64,000 bases of DNA from Welwitschia mirabilis. Its lineage: Eukaryota; Gnetophyta; Gnetopsida; Welwitschiales. Both the position numbers and the translations under genes were made by a program. The stretch is from NCBI GenBank assembly GCA_051453625.1, contig JBOZIK010000001.1, positions 150,576,068 to 150,640,067 on the forward strand, read 5' to 3'. The notes beneath the pieces were generated by a model. It was not told where the DNA came from, made no database searches, and saw only the letters and a list, made by a program, of their open reading frames with translations. Each line of letters starts with the position of its first letter. Position 1 is the stretch's first letter. This document shows positions 60,801 through 64,000 of this stretch, in pieces.

Positions 60801-61475
60801 GAAATGAAAACTTTCATCTAAAAAATCATTTCAAAAATTTTCTGTAGCAAAATCAAACTCTATAGAAATGAAAGTAGATAGTGTAGGAAATTCTCAATCT
60901 TGCATACCTTTACTATGTTTACCTGAGTTAGTTTTTAGCTCTATCAAACCTTCTCAAATATTTTTAGCAATAAAAAGATGTTCTCTCTAGTATTTTTCTT
61001 TCTTATTAGATTTTACCATATATGATCTATATCAGATGAATAGTATTGTCCCGATAGTCATTTGTACAATATTCTAGATGACAGAAATATAAAAACCACA
61101 AAAAAGAAAAAAGGAAAAAATAAAAATGAAATAACTGACAGACATAGAAAACTCTGAAAATAGACTGTCATCCACCTGAGTCGTTTGGATGATAGAGAGG
61201 ATGAAAGAAAAAACCCTAAAAACCTTTTGATGAAAAACTAAAATAAAAAACTCATAGCATAGAGATCATCATGATCACACATTGTCTGGACAATGAAGTG
61301 GACAACTAACTTTTTATTATAGAATAAAATGAAATCTTTATTTGAAAAATATAAAAACTGACACTGCAAAAAGGAAAAAACTATACTACTGCAAATACTG
61401 GTACAATTCTACTGCAAGCAAGCACCTAAATTAAAATACTCATCATAGCAATGATTACTTTTAAACTCCAAGCAA
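60801..61475 (-). other. Element D leader
   Basis: Leader peptide remnant (about 61020-60860) and untranslated leader with palindrome copies at about 61035-61085, 61165-61205 and 61270-61305. The plus-strand leader of E (230-404) is its inverted relative. Confidence 0.5.
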
Positions 61476-61496
61476 CCTTCCCTAGTAACAATGCCA
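61476..61496 (-). promoter_or_regulatory. Element D primer binding site (tRNA-Asp type)
   Basis: The minus strand reads TGGCATTGTTACTAGGGAAG, three bases from the LTR. Confidence 0.65.
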
Positions 61497-61499
61497 AGA

Positions 61500-62597
61500 T
61501 GTTGTTGTGCATATTTATGCAATGTTTATATCCTAAGTAGAATCCTTTTAATCACAAATATAATGCACAAACACAACACACTAATATAGATGGGAGTGAC
61601 CTGAATGTTGTAATCCATTGAAGGAGAAAGTAGGAAATAAGAGAGTTTCTTTCATAAATAAATACTTACATACTAATCTATAGAAATAAATTATAATGCA
61701 TAAAAGTAAAATATAACACACTCATGAAAAGCTAATCTAGGAAAAGGAAACAATAATGCACTTAACCTAAACTAACCAAGCACAACCTTGACAAAGATTA
61801 CTCTCATAACCTATATCAATAAAGAAACTATCACTAGATTAAAAGCAACATAAGCTTTGAGGGTGAGAATCAATCACACATTAAAATTAGAAAAAGAAGT
61901 ATTTTGTATTAATTGCAAACCACATCTGTGTTATAAAGTAGCCACACATCAATGGAGAAAATATCACCCAATACCAAGGAAAACATCTCTCTATAATTAT
62001 AAGGATGGATTTTCAACCCTTTGATCTTCCACCATAAGAATTTTAGGTGCAAACGAGGATAAGCAGGAGTCAAGGATAAGATCACTATTTATTGACTTAA
62101 GCACACAATAACACCAACAAAAGGGCATGGATAAACTATAATGGTCATGCAAGTAGAAACGAAAAACACATGTAATAGAAGTTAGGAGAATGTTTACTAC
62201 AGGCATTACAACAATGTCATGCGGCTGGTTGTCTAGAAGATAGAAGAAATGATGCCACCTCATAATTAATCCACATCAGCTACCAAGTTGATTATAGTTA
62301 ACATCCCTATTGGTACTATGCTCAGTTGTCCAACAGTCATCCAGACAATTAGGTGGATAATGGTCTTTGTCAATTCTTTAATCAGTGCATCAACCTCAAT
62401 GTTTTATAGGAAGTTATCTCAGAAATGTAAAGTATCTAGAATAGCTCAAAATGCTAGAAATCATTATGGATATTGTATTTTTTTGTCCTTTTCATCTCAG
62501 CTTTCCATTATCACAAAAATCAAGCATTTACTTATCTATTAACCTACAAAAACACTCAAAAAATGTTATGAAATATGTGTAAGTTGGTATCGCAACA
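61500..62597 (-). repeat. Element D 5' LTR
   Basis: Starts TGTTGTTGTGCATATTTATGC and ends GGTATCGCAACA, 1098 bp, next to ctcct. Palindrome copies at about 62218-62252 and 62325-62362. A frame of 88 codons inside it (62263-61997) has a counterpart in the other LTR (51173-50907) only because the LTRs are copies. Confidence 0.85.
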
Positions 62598-62602
62598 CTC
62601 CT

Positions 62603-64000
62603 CGTTGATTATCTTTTTTGAATACCTATCCTGTCACCTTTTTAGTTACATCATGTACCTGTTACCTTGCATATTTATTTTAGCCCCTTCATCATTTATA
62701 AGTACATTTATGCTTTTATTAACTTAGATCTTTTTAAAGTTGGTTTCTATAACCTTTTGTGTTAATAATTTTCCTTTAATGCTCTCCATTTTTTAGTAAA
62801 ATTAGATAATAGTTTCTTATATCTAATCAATCTATGAGATTACGTGATGATTTTATTATTTAAAATAAGCATACTGATAAAAAAATTGTTGTCTAAAAAG
62901 CTATGCATTATTAAACTAAAAGATCATATCCATATAAATAATGAATTTGACATCTATCTAAATTCTAAACAAAAAAATAATAAACAATAAAAGTCTACAT
63001 TATTATATAGTAGCTATAACTTCCACTTCTAATTAAAATATTATGAATGATAATTAACCTTAATGTGAAAGCATCTAACATCATATCTTTTCTTTTTAAT
63101 ATTTCTTCTAACATAACTCATGAATGATAAAAATTCATGTGGTAAACTATTTTCTTGTAAATTTTACTTTCTTGTTTGTAAAAATACTCTTGAATAAAGG
63201 AAAATATACTTGTAGGGCTTTTAAGGCATCAATTTTTAACAACTATTTAGAAAATCTAGAGAAATACATAATATTTGGTCACTTACTTATGTAGAAAATG
63301 TGCCTTCCTTGCTATCAATTTCATACATGTTCTAGTAGAATTATCTAATCATTTTTCTAGAATGCTCTATGTGGGATCAAATGGTTTATACCATTCTAAA
63401 TCCTCAAATGATTTCTTAATCTATGCCTTTCTATTTTCTTTAAAGCCCATAGTTTTTTTTACTATGATATTGATAGATTTCTAAGTTGACTATTTGTTTA
63501 TTATGTTGAATTTTATGGATGGAGGTTCATAGTGGCTCTCTTAGACTCCTCCCTTACCCTTTTTTATCCTTTTTACTCTTTTGAAGCCTTCTATGCTTTT
63601 TCTTATTTTCATTTTGATTACAATACTAAATAAAATAACAAACAAAAAATAAAAAGTGAATATTAATAGAGAATCGAAATAAAAGATGCCTTAATCTAAA
63701 GAGGGATATCTTATTTCTACTTTGAATCTTTAATATAAGAATTAGAAAGCTACAGAAAGAAATATTTTTCACTTGTAAGACTATAAAATGATAGATTTGA
63801 TGGAGGGTTTTATTAAAATAGAGATGTCTAATCCAACTTTTCATTTTCATGTTTGCATAATTTCTAGACATATATGACATTCATAAACATCTAAAACAAC
63901 ATTAGTAAATGTCTAGGGATTAAAAATCCATTTACATCAATTTAGCTAAAACTTGTGCAACCTTGGTAGTAGACATCTAGAAATTGTGAACGTATCTTTG
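62603..64000. other. Unassigned AT-rich DNA
   Basis: No retroelement signature, no RNA gene and no frame that I would defend. The minus strand near 63400-63270 has a short readable run without a known family. Confidence 0.4.

Larger units (their letters stand above)
50418..62597 (-). mobile_element. Ty3/gypsy element D (Athila/Tat-like), complete but dead
   Basis: About 12.2 kb between LTRs 50418-51510 and 61500-62597, with a perfect 5 bp duplication ctcct (50413-50417, 62598-62602). It has the same architecture as B, with a long 3' region and an env-position ORF. It contains gag, protease, RT, RNase H and integrase, all with stops. One 100 N gap lies in integrase (55839-55938) and one 29 N gap in the 3' LTR. 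Confidence 0.9.

Noticed and set aside
61997-62263. 88-codon frame with a counterpart at 50907-51173
   Set aside because: Both lie in the two LTRs of element D. The similarity is that of the LTRs, not evidence of a gene.

Overview
This is an AT-rich, repeat-dominated stretch of nuclear DNA from a plant. It has no bacterial-style operons, and I found no host gene, tRNA, rRNA or CRISPR array that I could support. The plant assignment rests on chromovirus-free Ty3/gypsy elements with Athila/Tat-like gag-pol, a primer site matching plant tRNA-Asp, a SIRE/Maximus-like Ty1/copia element and an L1-type LINE. The species cannot be told from the sequence. Eleven or so N runs show a draft scaffold.

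Layout: 1-2274 is a scrambled, relatively fresh gypsy copy (E): a minus-oriented 3' piece, a plus-oriented leader and gag start, a gap, then a minus-oriented LTR. 2275-5479 shows nothing recognisable. A LINE reverse transcriptase remnant (about 5480-5832 and 17758-18600) is split by gypsy element B (5838-17752). 18601-20854 is unassigned. 20860-46846 is a three-deep nest: gypsy A carries a copia element (25606-40741) inserted in its RNase H/integrase region, and the left LTR of that copia carries a further gypsy-like element C (26296-34034). The target duplications are ataag, ggatc and atatc respectively. 46852-50412 is unassigned. 50418-62597 is gypsy D with a perfect ctcct duplication. 62603-64000 is unassigned.

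All complete elements lie on the minus strand, so in window coordinates each reads 3' LTR, 3' region, integrase, RNase H, reverse transcriptase, protease, gag, primer site, 5' LTR. All are dead: frames are full of stops, mostly of the kind that C-to-T decay gives, and catalytic residues are often lost. B and D keep a long 3' region with a degenerate ORF at the env position. A and C have a short one. C has no pol in its visible sequence and instead carries a degraded Asn/Ser/Asp-rich ORF, so it looks non-autonomous. The copia keeps gag, protease and a 3' ORF but has lost integrase, RT and RNase H.

The least explained signals are: a GC-richer block of about 160 bp conserved in all five gypsy copies between integrase and the 3' region; a roughly 40 bp CpG-rich palindromic unit scattered through LTRs and leaders; and a GTCGAC-type motif array filling the copia LTRs. 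Several N gaps are flanked by the same sequence on both sides, which points to unmerged contig overlaps rather than biology.
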